Below are positions 1 through 4,459 of a stretch of DNA of 6,387 nt, one piece after another. A program made the position numbers and the translations under genes. The notes below the pieces were generated by a model. It made no database searches. It was not told where the DNA came from and saw nothing but the letters and a program-made list of their open reading frames with translations. The DNA lies in NCBI GenBank assembly GCA_014523685.1, contig JAATVT010000061.1, positions 1 through 6,387 on the forward strand, written 5' to 3'. Within the stretch, counting starts at the first letter, position 1; each line of letters begins with the position of its first letter. This stretch comes from Nitrososphaerales archaeon TH5893 (GTDB lineage: Archaea; Thermoproteota; Nitrososphaeria; Nitrososphaerales; Nitrososphaeraceae).

Positions 1-1
1 T

Positions 2-127
2 GCAGCACGAGATAATATCCGGATATACACCAGAACAACCGACGCAATATTGGAATTCAATAGCAATCTAGCAAAAGCATGGACCTCATTTTTCTCGGTA
101 CCTCAACAGCAGTTCTTCAGACAATAA
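2..127 (+). CDS. C-terminal fragment of an unidentified protein (5' end outside the window)
   Basis: The second frame is open from the first complete codon to a TAA at 125-127, giving 41 residues that begin AARDNIRIYTRTTD and end in PQQQFFRQ. The composition is protein-like: an amphipathic helical stretch (TDAILEFNSNLAKAWTSFF) followed by a Gln/Phe-rich tail. A T-tract lies about 40 bases after the stop, where an archaeal terminator would be expected. The helix resembles the tails of phasin or PHA-synthase-associated helical proteins found in Nitrososphaerales, but this is only an impression from a short fragment, so no function is assigned. It is the 3' end of a gene that starts left of the window. 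Confidence 0.6.
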   Translation, partial: AARDNIRIYTRTTDAILEFNSNLAKAWTSFFSVPQQQFFRQ

Positions 128-440
128 ACATACCTATTATTAGAGAGGTAAACAGTACTAACCTTCTCTTTTTTATAGATTTTCCAGTATGTGAAGCAAG
201 GTCAATCATTTGCATTCCAACATGAACAACATGAAAAAAGCTATTCCTTTTTGTATTTGTCTAGAGACCGCTAGTCGTTTGTAAATTCAATGCCACTACT
301 TTATGGTAAACCTGGCTTAGGTGCCTCCTTACGAATAGTTCAAAATAAAAAAGGATCATGTGGTAACCCCTCGATCAAATGTAGGGTTTACACATAAGAC
401 CTCCTCTATAATGTATTGTGAATTATTAGTGTGATTGTTT
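128..440. other. Gene-free stretch of about 310 bases
   Basis: No frame on either strand gives a convincing protein. It holds the T-tract above, a loose inverted repeat (GTAACCC near 362-368 against GGGTTTAC at 384-391), two minus-strand Shine-Dalgarno-like words (GAGGAGGT at 399-406 and AAGGAGGCACC near 322-333), and tiny ORFs with no supporting signals. On the minus strand it lies downstream of the secreted protein at 441-854, so it may hold that gene's 3' untranslated region. Confidence 0.4.
160..176 (+). terminator. T-tract terminator after the fragment at 2-127
   Basis: A pyrimidine-rich run ending in TCTTTTTTATAG has no stem-loop before it. Archaeal RNA polymerase stops at T-tracts of this kind, and the position 40 bases after the TAA of the left-hand fragment fits. 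Confidence 0.4.
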
Positions 441-854
441 TTATTTGATTAATTCTCTTGCTATTAGATAACTGATAAGCCTTGAATCGTCACAGCTTGG
501 TATGTGCGTAGCAACATATTGTGGATAGGTCACACAATCGTTGTGGATAATTATCATAGCATTATCACACTCCAAGTTCGGAGAGGCCGTACAAATTTTG
601 AACAGTTCCAGGTTTGATTCATTTACTTCTTTTGCATGAGATACTAATGAATCTGTCATATTTGTAATATCTGTCGATGTAACATTGCTCTGTATTTGTA
701 TCGCTCGAGCCATCAATAATTCATGTTGAGGCACCATGGTGTTAACATTAAGCAAGATGGGCAACGCTAGAATTATACCATAAACCTGTAAGGGATACAA
801 TGTGATCAAGTGTAAAGTGCACGCTCGTCTTATAAAGGTAGGAACTAACGACAA
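441..854 (-). CDS. Small secreted or membrane-anchored cysteine-containing protein, unknown function
   Basis: The frame encodes 137 residues from a TTG start at 854 to a TAA at 441-443. Residues 14-36 (rich in Leu, Ile, Tyr and Pro) form a hydrophobic segment after two arginines at 9-10, as in a signal peptide or N-terminal anchor. The rest is hydrophilic, with Asn-x-Ser/Thr sequons (NVTS, NMTD, NESN) and four cysteines in the mature part (88, 96, 107, 121), spaced as if for two disulfides. The TTG start is chosen because the next in-frame ATG, at residue 40, would delete the signal segment, and because a minus-strand TATA-like box at 876-883 sits about 26 bases upstream, as expected for a leaderless archaeal mRNA. 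It is divergent from the prohibitin-like gene. I do not recognise the family. The composition and the promoter spacing argue for a real gene. Confidence 0.6.
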   Translation of the reverse strand: MSLVPTFIRRACTLHLITLYPLQVYGIILALPILLNVNTMVPQHELLMARAIQIQSNVTSTDITNMTDSLVSHAKEVNESNLELFKICTASPNLECDNAMIIIHNDCVTYPQYVATHIPSCDDSRLISYLIARELIK

Positions 855-875
855 TAGTTAGCTTCGAAGAGCTAC

Positions 876-883
876 AATATATC
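876..883 (-). promoter_or_regulatory. TATA box for the minus-strand secreted protein
   Basis: ATATATTG on the minus strand is centred about 26 bases upstream of the TTG at 854, the spacing between box A and the start site in archaea. It implies a leaderless transcript. Confidence 0.45.
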
Positions 884-919
884 GACCGCATAAAACTAGG
901 GAAGGAGAAGAAGTTGCCA

Positions 920-930
920 AAATATAAAAG
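920..930 (+). promoter_or_regulatory. TATA box for the prohibitin-like gene
   Basis: AAATATAAAAG is a good match to archaeal box A. Transcription should begin about 25-28 bases downstream, at roughly 950-954. That is 34-38 bases before the in-frame ATG at 988 but right at an out-of-frame ATG at 954, which raises a start-site conflict listed in the findings. Confidence 0.55.
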
Positions 931-987
931 AGAATTCTGCATAAATTTCTACAATGCGAAATCCATTTGACAGATCTGGTTTTCCTT

Positions 988-2019
988 ATGGAAGCAGAAA
1001 GGATAACACCAGAAGGTGAGCCACTTGAAGGTTCAGGTGTTTCAAGGTCATTCGTAAGGATAGTTATCCCTATCATTATATGTATCATTATAGTTTCTGT
1101 GATTGCAATTTCAAGCATTAGAATTGTAGATGCAGGCTATAGAGGAGTATTGGTCCAATTCGGAAATGTAGATACAAGTAAGTCACTGGACGAAGGTTTA
1201 CACTTTGTTATACCATTTCGTGATAATGTAGTCCAAATAGAAGTTAGGACACAAAAAATCGTGGAAAGTACGACTTCTGCATCTAAAGATCTGCAAGATG
1301 TAAGTACCCAAGTTGCCTTGAATTACCATCTGAATCCTGACAAAGCTCAAGTAGTATATCAGCAATTAGGATTTGATTATGCTAATCGAGTAATAATACC
1401 TGCTATACAAGAGTCTGTTAAACAGGTTACTGCTAGATTCAATGCTGAGGAACTAATTACAAAAAGAGAAACTGTAAAAAACCAGATCGAAGAACAGATC
1501 ACGGCAAGGCTAGCAGCTTATAATATAATGGCTGATGCAGTATCCATCACAGACTTTCAATTCTCGCAGTTGTTCAAATCAGCAGTAGAAGCAAAGGTGG
1601 CTGCGCAGCAAAGAGCATTACAAGCTCAAAATGAGTTAAGGCGAATACAGATAGAAGCGCAACAAAATGAAGCACAGGCAATTGGAGAACAAAAGGCCAA
1701 TATCGCTAAAGCAGAAGGTATCAAACAATCCAATGTCTTACAAGCAGAAGGAGAAGCACAAGCTATAACAATAATAGACAAACAGCTAAGGAATAACCCT
1801 ACATATTTGGAATGGCTAAAATCAACAAGGTGGGATGGGAAACTGCCACTTGTGACAGGAGGAGGGGGTCAGGGAGTCACTCCCTTTATAGAGATCCCAA
1901 CTTCTAGAAGTGAATCAGTGGGGGATACGCAAACTTCAATAGGAAATATTACTACCAGTTCTTCTGACCTTCCATTCTCTACCATGAATCGTTTCAATCC
2001 CGCGACTCAGCAACATTAA
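988..2019 (+). CDS. Prohibitin/SPFH (Band 7) family membrane protein
   Basis: From the ATG at 988 the protein is 343 residues; an in-frame TTG at 967 would add seven. Numbered from 988, a transmembrane helix spans about 22-45 (Ile/Val-rich), followed by the Band 7 opening 'DAGYRGVLVQFGNV' at about 48-61 and 'LDEGLHFVIPF' at 67-77. The SPFH domain runs to about 190, then an Ala/Gln/Glu-rich coiled coil to about 265. The end has the prohibitin-type 'NPTYLEWLKSTRWDGKLP' segment and a Ser/Thr-rich tail. Family members form ring-like oligomers on the cytoplasmic membrane and act as scaffolds or modulators of membrane proteases such as FtsH or HtpX; neither is in this window. It has its own TATA box at 920-930 and appears monocistronic. 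No Shine-Dalgarno precedes either start, so the N-terminus is uncertain. The family call is very firm. Confidence 0.93.
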   Translation: MEAERITPEGEPLEGSGVSRSFVRIVIPIIICIIIVSVIAISSIRIVDAGYRGVLVQFGNVDTSKSLDEGLHFVIPFRDNVVQIEVRTQKIVESTTSASKDLQDVSTQVALNYHLNPDKAQVVYQQLGFDYANRVIIPAIQESVKQVTARFNAEELITKRETVKNQIEEQITARLAAYNIMADAVSITDFQFSQLFKSAVEAKVAAQQRALQAQNELRRIQIEAQQNEAQAIGEQKANIAKAEGIKQSNVLQAEGEAQAITIIDKQLRNNPTYLEWLKSTRWDGKLPLVTGGGGQGVTPFIEIPTSRSESVGDTQTSIGNITTSSSDLPFSTMNRFNPATQQH

Positions 2020-2080
2020 TGGATTAAACTTGGAATGCAGATAGACCAATCATCTTAGGAAATCTGGTCATTAGACTCGA

Positions 2081-2113
2081 TTCCTTTTTTCACCCTTCGT
2101 ATTTTCTTTTTAG
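2081..2113 (+). terminator. Double T-tract after the prohibitin-like gene
   Basis: Two T-rich runs (TTCCTTTTTTC and ATTTTCTTTTTAG) follow the stop by 60-95 bases, a typical archaeal termination pattern. The same bases are the Lys-rich codons of the minus-strand remnant at 2055-2309, so the T-richness may be a by-product of that coding sequence. Confidence 0.35.
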
Positions 2114-2281
2114 GATCAACACCATATCTCTTGCTAGCATATATTGTTAAATTTTTTTCAGCTCTGAAGGCAAATTTAATGACATACTCTTTACAGTACT
2201 CTTATCCCACCACTAGAAACTTCACTGTTTGAATATTCAAAACTCTGAAGTTCTAACCCTTGTAATTCCTTCCTCAAAAAC

Positions 2282-2291
2282 TTAAGATATT
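2282..2291 (+). promoter_or_regulatory. Weak TATA-like box for the PsbP-like gene
   Basis: TTAAGATATT lies about 26-33 bases before the TTG at 2320. The match to box A is only partial, and this is the only candidate at a suitable distance. Confidence 0.3.
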
Positions 2292-2319
2292 GCCATCCCC
2301 TACTGTCATGTTGACATAA

Positions 2320-2859
2320 TTGTCAGCAATTATAGTAGTTAACGCGTTGGTCATTATTTTCCTATTGATGTGCAGTATAACATTTAGTCAGGAGAAAGGT
2401 ATGACACAATCGGATCAAGTTAATTTTGTGCCGTACAGTAATCCTACATTTGGAATAAGAACTGACTATCCTTCAGATTGGGGCAGAATTGATCTCTCAT
2501 TTTTGAAAAACAATTCTGCAGATATTGAGTTTTATCCTCTAGATGACTCATCAGGGACAAAACAGGTAAAGATACAGGTTGATACTATACCGCTCGATCA
2601 GAAGATGACCTTGCAGGAGCTCAATAATGCAAAAATTGGATCAATCATGGGCGAGATTCTTGAATCAAATGCGACGATTCTTGCGGATCTACCTGCTCAT
2701 AAAATAGTCTTTTCAAATTTAGGGACGAAAACAATGCAGGTTTGGACAATTGAGGATAATAGAATTTATACTATTACGTATGTGGCAGAGGAAGAAGACT
2801 TCGAAGAAGACTTTCAAGTGGCGGAAAGAATGATCCAGTCATTTGAAATAAAAGAGTAA
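2320..2859 (+). CDS. Secreted PsbP-like protein
   Basis: The frame gives 179 residues from a TTG at 2320 (a TAA directly precedes it in frame). Residues 3-20 form a hydrophobic signal segment, with likely cleavage after about residue 23 (TFSQ-EKG); the cysteine at 18 does not sit in a good lipobox. The mature part opens with 'FVPYSNPTFGIRTDYPSDWG' at about 36-55. This is the start of PsbP-related domains in many thaumarchaeal secreted proteins, usually written Y-x-N-x-x-x-G-[FI]-x-x-x-YPS-[DN]-W. Alternating strands follow (IEFYPL, VKIQVDTI, HKIVFSNL, MQVWTI, RIYTITYVA) and a closing helix (EEDFQVAERMIQSFEI), which is the full length of the fold. The role in archaea is unknown; in plants PsbP assists photosystem II, which does not apply here. 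A later TTG at 2347 would still leave part of the signal segment. The domain call is from memory of the motif. Confidence 0.78.
   Translation: MSAIIVVNALVIIFLLMCSITFSQEKGMTQSDQVNFVPYSNPTFGIRTDYPSDWGRIDLSFLKNNSADIEFYPLDDSSGTKQVKIQVDTIPLDQKMTLQELNNAKIGSIMGEILESNATILADLPAHKIVFSNLGTKTMQVWTIEDNRIYTITYVAEEEDFEEDFQVAERMIQSFEIKE
2327..2336 (-). promoter_or_regulatory. TATA-like box for the frameshifted minus-strand gene
   Basis: On the minus strand CTACTATAAT lies about 24 bases upstream of the ATG at 2309, right for a leaderless transcript. It falls inside the first codons of the PsbP-like gene on the other strand, so the two promoters would be interleaved. Confidence 0.35.
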
Positions 2860-2979
2860 CTAGCAAATTATTATATTGTGGACTTTTCGGTGCGTTTCTT
2901 ATTTGTCTATTAATTATAGGTTCGTATTCTCTGACATCCTCTTGCTTTTGTACGAGATCTTGCAAATTGAAGTCATAAA

Positions 2980-2989
2980 TCTAAATAGG
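2980..2989 (+). promoter_or_regulatory. TATA box that fixes the start of the DUF6659-like gene
   Basis: TCTAAATAGG is centred about 27 bases before the ATG at 3011, matching leaderless initiation there. It argues against the longer GTG-started reading from 2876. Confidence 0.5.
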
Positions 2990-3010
2990 ACTAGAGCCAC
3001 AAATTGTCGT

Positions 3011-3397
3011 ATGAAGGCTGAAGATCAGGTTCTACATGACCTGTGCAAACGAATTCTTGAATCTGATAAGGCAATTAGGTTTGTAGGGATTCCCAATAAA
3101 ATGGGGAACCAGATGGTATCGTGCTATAGGGCCGGACTAGTTCCACTACTTACACAACAAGAAGTAGAAATCTTTGCCATAGAGTCTGTTCTAAGAATGA
3201 AAACACGGAAAGATTATGAATCAAAACTTGGTAAGCCAATATATTCATTTACCTTATATCAGAAGCTTAAGCGTGTCACAATATCCTTGGAGAGTAAAGA
3301 ATATCCTATCTTGATGGCATCACTCGACTTGGAGGCGGATCATGAAAACATTATTGTTAACAAAATACTGCCACTAATTAATGAAGAAGGTCTATAG
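3011..3397 (+). CDS. DUF6659-like small cytoplasmic protein
   Basis: From the ATG at 3011 the protein is 128 residues, MKAEDQVLHDLCKRILESDK onward, with no signal peptide. The pattern is a helical N-terminus, a conserved-looking 'AIRFVGIPNKMGNQMVSCYR' segment, GLVPLLTQQE, a helix with 'RMKTRKDYESKLGKPIYSF', then strands ending in 'IIVNKILPLINE'. I recall this layout (I-R-[FY]-V-G-x-x-N-K-M-G near the start, K-I-L-P-x-I at the end) from DUF6659 proteins, which occur in many copies in Nitrososphaeria and have no proven function; the fold has been suspected to be Roadblock/profilin-like. The open frame extends 45 codons upstream to a GTG, but that part does not look like the family and spans a good TATA box at 2980-2989, so the shorter start is preferred. 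It converges on the winged-helix gene. Confidence 0.72.
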   Translation: MKAEDQVLHDLCKRILESDKAIRFVGIPNKMGNQMVSCYRAGLVPLLTQQEVEIFAIESVLRMKTRKDYESKLGKPIYSFTLYQKLKRVTISLESKEYPILMASLDLEADHENIIVNKILPLINEEGL

Positions 3398-3478
3398 CAA
3401 CTTGTCATCTGTATTTCATTTCTTGCTGCTGCATTGTAATTTGGTTATCAATGTAATTAATCTCCTGGAGAGGATCTA

Positions 3479-3493
3479 TCAAAAATAAAAATT
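3479..3493 (-). terminator. T-tract terminator of the winged-helix gene
   Basis: On the minus strand AATTTTTATTTTTG begins 2 bases after the TAA of the gene ending at 3495. Such a paired T5 run directly after the stop is a strong archaeal terminator. Confidence 0.55.
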
Positions 3494-3494
3494 G

Positions 3495-3767
3495 TTATTC
3501 TGTTCTTTTTGCCATCACAGTTAGCTGGGCCATTTCATTCATGTTGTTATAGAGTTGGAGTAAACGCATCCCTTTCTCGGTCGTTCTATACGTCATCATA
3601 CCTTGTTCATATTCTATCAAGTCATTTTCTGCCAAAAATATCAAATGCTGTTTCATGAGATCATAGGACAATACGGCTTTGTACATAATTGTTGTTTTGG
3701 TAGCCCCACCCCCATTTGCAGCTTCCAGAATTGCTTCAATTATTTCAGACCTACTTCTATGTTTCAT
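3495..3767 (-). CDS. Winged-helix DNA-binding protein (HTH_45-like)
   Basis: The gene encodes 90 residues from an ATG at 3767. A first helix (RSRSEIIEAILEAANGG) leads to 'GATKTTIMYKAVLSYDLMKQ', where helix 2 and the recognition helix lie at about 24-46. Then comes 'LAENDLIEYEQGMMTYRTT', the beta wing at about 45-63, and 'EKGMRLLQLYNNMNEM', a closing helix that usually dimerises. The words T-K-T-x-[IL]-M-Y-[KR]-[AV]-x-L-S-[YF] and Y-x-[LIV]-T-x-K-G are hallmarks of the short archaeal winged-helix regulators in Pfam HTH_45, abundant in Nitrososphaeria. Length is normal. It has a Shine-Dalgarno-like GGGAG nine bases before the ATG and a TATA box at 3815-3822, unlike the leaderless neighbours. 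The target is unknown. Confidence 0.85.
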   Translation of the reverse strand: MKHRSRSEIIEAILEAANGGGATKTTIMYKAVLSYDLMKQHLIFLAENDLIEYEQGMMTYRTTEKGMRLLQLYNNMNEMAQLTVMAKRTE

Positions 3768-3776
3768 TCTCTTAAT

Positions 3777-3781
3777 CTCCC
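3777..3781 (-). promoter_or_regulatory. Shine-Dalgarno of the winged-helix gene
   Basis: GGGAG on the minus strand lies nine bases before the ATG at 3767. It is one of the few leadered starts in the window. Confidence 0.45.
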
Positions 3782-3814
3782 ATTATTATAGTGCATAGCA
3801 ATAATGACTTTGCA

Positions 3815-3822
3815 TGTATAAA
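3815..3822 (-). promoter_or_regulatory. TATA box of the winged-helix gene
   Basis: TTTATACA on the minus strand predicts transcription from about 3792, leaving a leader of roughly 25 bases that contains the Shine-Dalgarno. Confidence 0.5.
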
Positions 3823-3824
3823 TT

Positions 3825-4310
3825 AGCTTCTTATTTCTTATGTATCTTTTTTCTATAACAAAAGATAAAACGATAAAACCGTGTGTGTCAGGGAAAAACG
3901 TAGTGCTAGATGTATGAGACGCTAGTAAATAACATTGATGGCTCAGAACATGACCGCCGTATCAGTATTGACCGGTATCAACAAAGAAAATACTCATATT
4001 AAAAGCAAATCCACTTTAACTTCAGAATCAGTGGCAGACGAAAGACAATACTGAAAAGCAATTTACCAGGAGAAATCGGAACAGCAATAATACAAATCAG
4101 CCTTCGGGGATGGAATTCTAGATGTTTCATTCAATCTTAAACAGAATAAGGACTATTTTATTTCTATCAGCATTTACTGGATAGTTACCATGGCGAGGAT
4201 TATCCAATTTATGTTACCGTTCGAATTTCAAAATGTAATTTTTCATAGTTGACCCGGTATTGTCTGAGTAGCTCAATAGTGCAGTTAACAAATAATAGTA
4301 GGTAAAACCA
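3825..4310. other. Gene-poor stretch with scraps of possible coding sequence
   Basis: No gene longer than 40 codons is supported. The plus strand has a 38-codon ORF at 3938-4054 starting MAQNMTAVSVLTGINKENTH, with no TATA box at the right distance. It also has an open segment at 4091-4252 without an early start codon (including ILDVSFNLKQNKDYFISIS, ending at TGA 4250-4252). A small hairpin lies at 4164-4184 (CTATC/GATAG plus two inner pairs). The word TTGACC(C)GGTAT appears twice, at 3968 and 4249. The whole may be a worn-down gene or plain intergenic DNA. Confidence 0.35.
4290..4297 (+). promoter_or_regulatory. Possible TATA box of the tRNA-Ser gene
   Basis: AAATAATA lies about 30 bases before the mature 5' end and would place transcription start at about 4318-4320, leaving a leader of a few bases for RNase P. 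The match to box A is partial. Confidence 0.3.
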
Positions 4311-4320
4311 TTTTAAAAAA
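4311..4320 (-). terminator. T-tract beyond the tRNA, candidate terminator of the CBS-HPF gene
   Basis: Read on the minus strand the bases are TTTTTTAAAA. No T-tract lies between the stop of the CBS-HPF gene (4460) and the tRNA, so this is the first plausible stop. It would make the transcript run antisense across the whole tRNA gene. Confidence 0.3.
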
Positions 4321-4342
4321 GGTGCAGATGTGGCAGAGTGGT

Positions 4343-4368
4343 CTTTCCTGAGTTTAAGGGAAACACAG
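4343..4368 (+). other. Non-canonical intron in the D-loop of tRNA-Ser (26 bases)
   Basis: Excision joins GCAGAGTGGT to TAATGC, giving a textbook D-arm. A relaxed bulge-helix-bulge supports these exact cuts. The inner helix is TTTCC (4344-4348) with GGAAA (4359-4363). A three-pair central helix is GTG (4338-4340) with CAC (4364-4366). The bulges are GT^C at 4341-4343 and AG^T at 4367-4369, each cut between its second and third base. The fourth central pair would be A-A, so the motif is relaxed. Archaeal splicing endonucleases of the broad-specificity type accept such sites. Confidence 0.75.
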
Positions 4369-4386
4369 TAATGCGTCGGCCTTGAG

Positions 4387-4403
4387 TCCTGTGGCTGAAA
4401 GCA
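4387..4403 (+). other. Canonical-position intron in the anticodon loop of tRNA-Ser (17 bases)
   Basis: It sits between tRNA positions 37 and 38, the classic archaeal site. Excision joins CTTGAG to A and gives a 7-base loop. The 3' bulge CA^A at 4402-4404 directly precedes the anticodon stem; C32-U33-U34 can pair with AAG (4399-4401), and CC (4388-4389) with GG (4393-4394). The rest of the motif is imperfect, so it is a relaxed bulge-helix-bulge. Confidence 0.75.
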
Positions 4404-4459
4404 AGCCGATTCGCCCTCGGGCGATCAGGAGTTCGAATCTCCTCATCTGCGCCTTAAAG

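Larger units (their letters stand above)
2055..2309 (-). pseudogene. Frameshifted small protein gene, unknown family
   Basis: No single long frame exists, but two adjacent minus-strand segments read as protein. The downstream one (2201 to the TAA at 2055-2057) gives 48 residues, including EYVIKFAFRAEKNLTIYASK and a basic KKKIRRVKKG stretch. The upstream one (open from 2322 to a TAA at 2191-2193) includes WQYLKFLRKELQGLELQSF and ends SSGGIRVL. Joined near 2192-2204 they read on smoothly as GGIRV-YCKEYVIKF. At the 5' end, an ATG at 2309 lies about 24 bases after a minus-strand TATA-like box; it gives MTVG and then needs a one-base shift at a GGGG run to enter the WQYLKF frame. The two shifts are opposite in sign, so the last segment is back in the frame of the ATG. 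It would be a basic protein of about 85 residues. I do not recognise the family. It is either a decayed gene or an intact one broken by sequence errors. Confidence 0.5.
4324..4451 (+). tRNA. tRNA-Ser (anticodon UGA) with two introns
   Basis: The acceptor stem is perfect: GCAGATG at 4324-4330 against CATCTGC at 4444-4450, with discriminator G at 4451, the usual archaeal serine identity base. TG follows as positions 8-9. The D-stem is GCA (4333-4335) with TGC (4372-4374). The anticodon stem is TCGGC (4376-4380) with GCCGA (4405-4409), with TGA at 4383-4385. A long class II variable arm follows (TCGCC/GGCGA, 4411-4424), then the T-arm AGGAG-TTCGAAT-CTCCT at 4427-4443. Serine tRNAs read UCA with UGA and carry this long arm. 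The gene is 128 bases; removing 4343-4368 and 4387-4403 leaves 85, the normal size, with a standard D-loop and a CTTGAGA anticodon loop. CCA is not encoded (GCC then TTA follows). The next gene, on the other strand, ends 8 bases away. Confidence 0.92.

Noticed and set aside
117..215. Minus-strand 32-codon ORF with a basic segment and hydrophobic tail (KSIKKRRLVLFTSLIIGMFIV)
   Set aside because: It looks like a tiny membrane protein but lacks a TATA box or Shine-Dalgarno, overlaps the end of the left-hand gene, and lies in the complement of a T-rich stretch.
222..284. Plus-strand 20-codon ORF MNNMKKAIPFCICLETASRL
   Set aside because: It is too short, has no promoter or ribosome-binding signal, and stops soon after.
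858..1118. Minus-strand open frame overlapping the start of the prohibitin-like gene
   Set aside because: It is antisense to a firmly identified gene and to the divergent promoter region, and its composition follows from the opposite strand.
2876..3010. 45-codon upstream extension of the DUF6659-like gene from a GTG
   Set aside because: The extension does not resemble the family, is rich in accidental hydrophobics, and contains the TATA box that places initiation at 3011.
4190..4252. Plus-strand 20-codon ORF starting MARIIQFMLPFEF
   Set aside because: It is the tail of a longer open segment without a start and has no independent signals; it was kept only as part of the possible worn-down gene.
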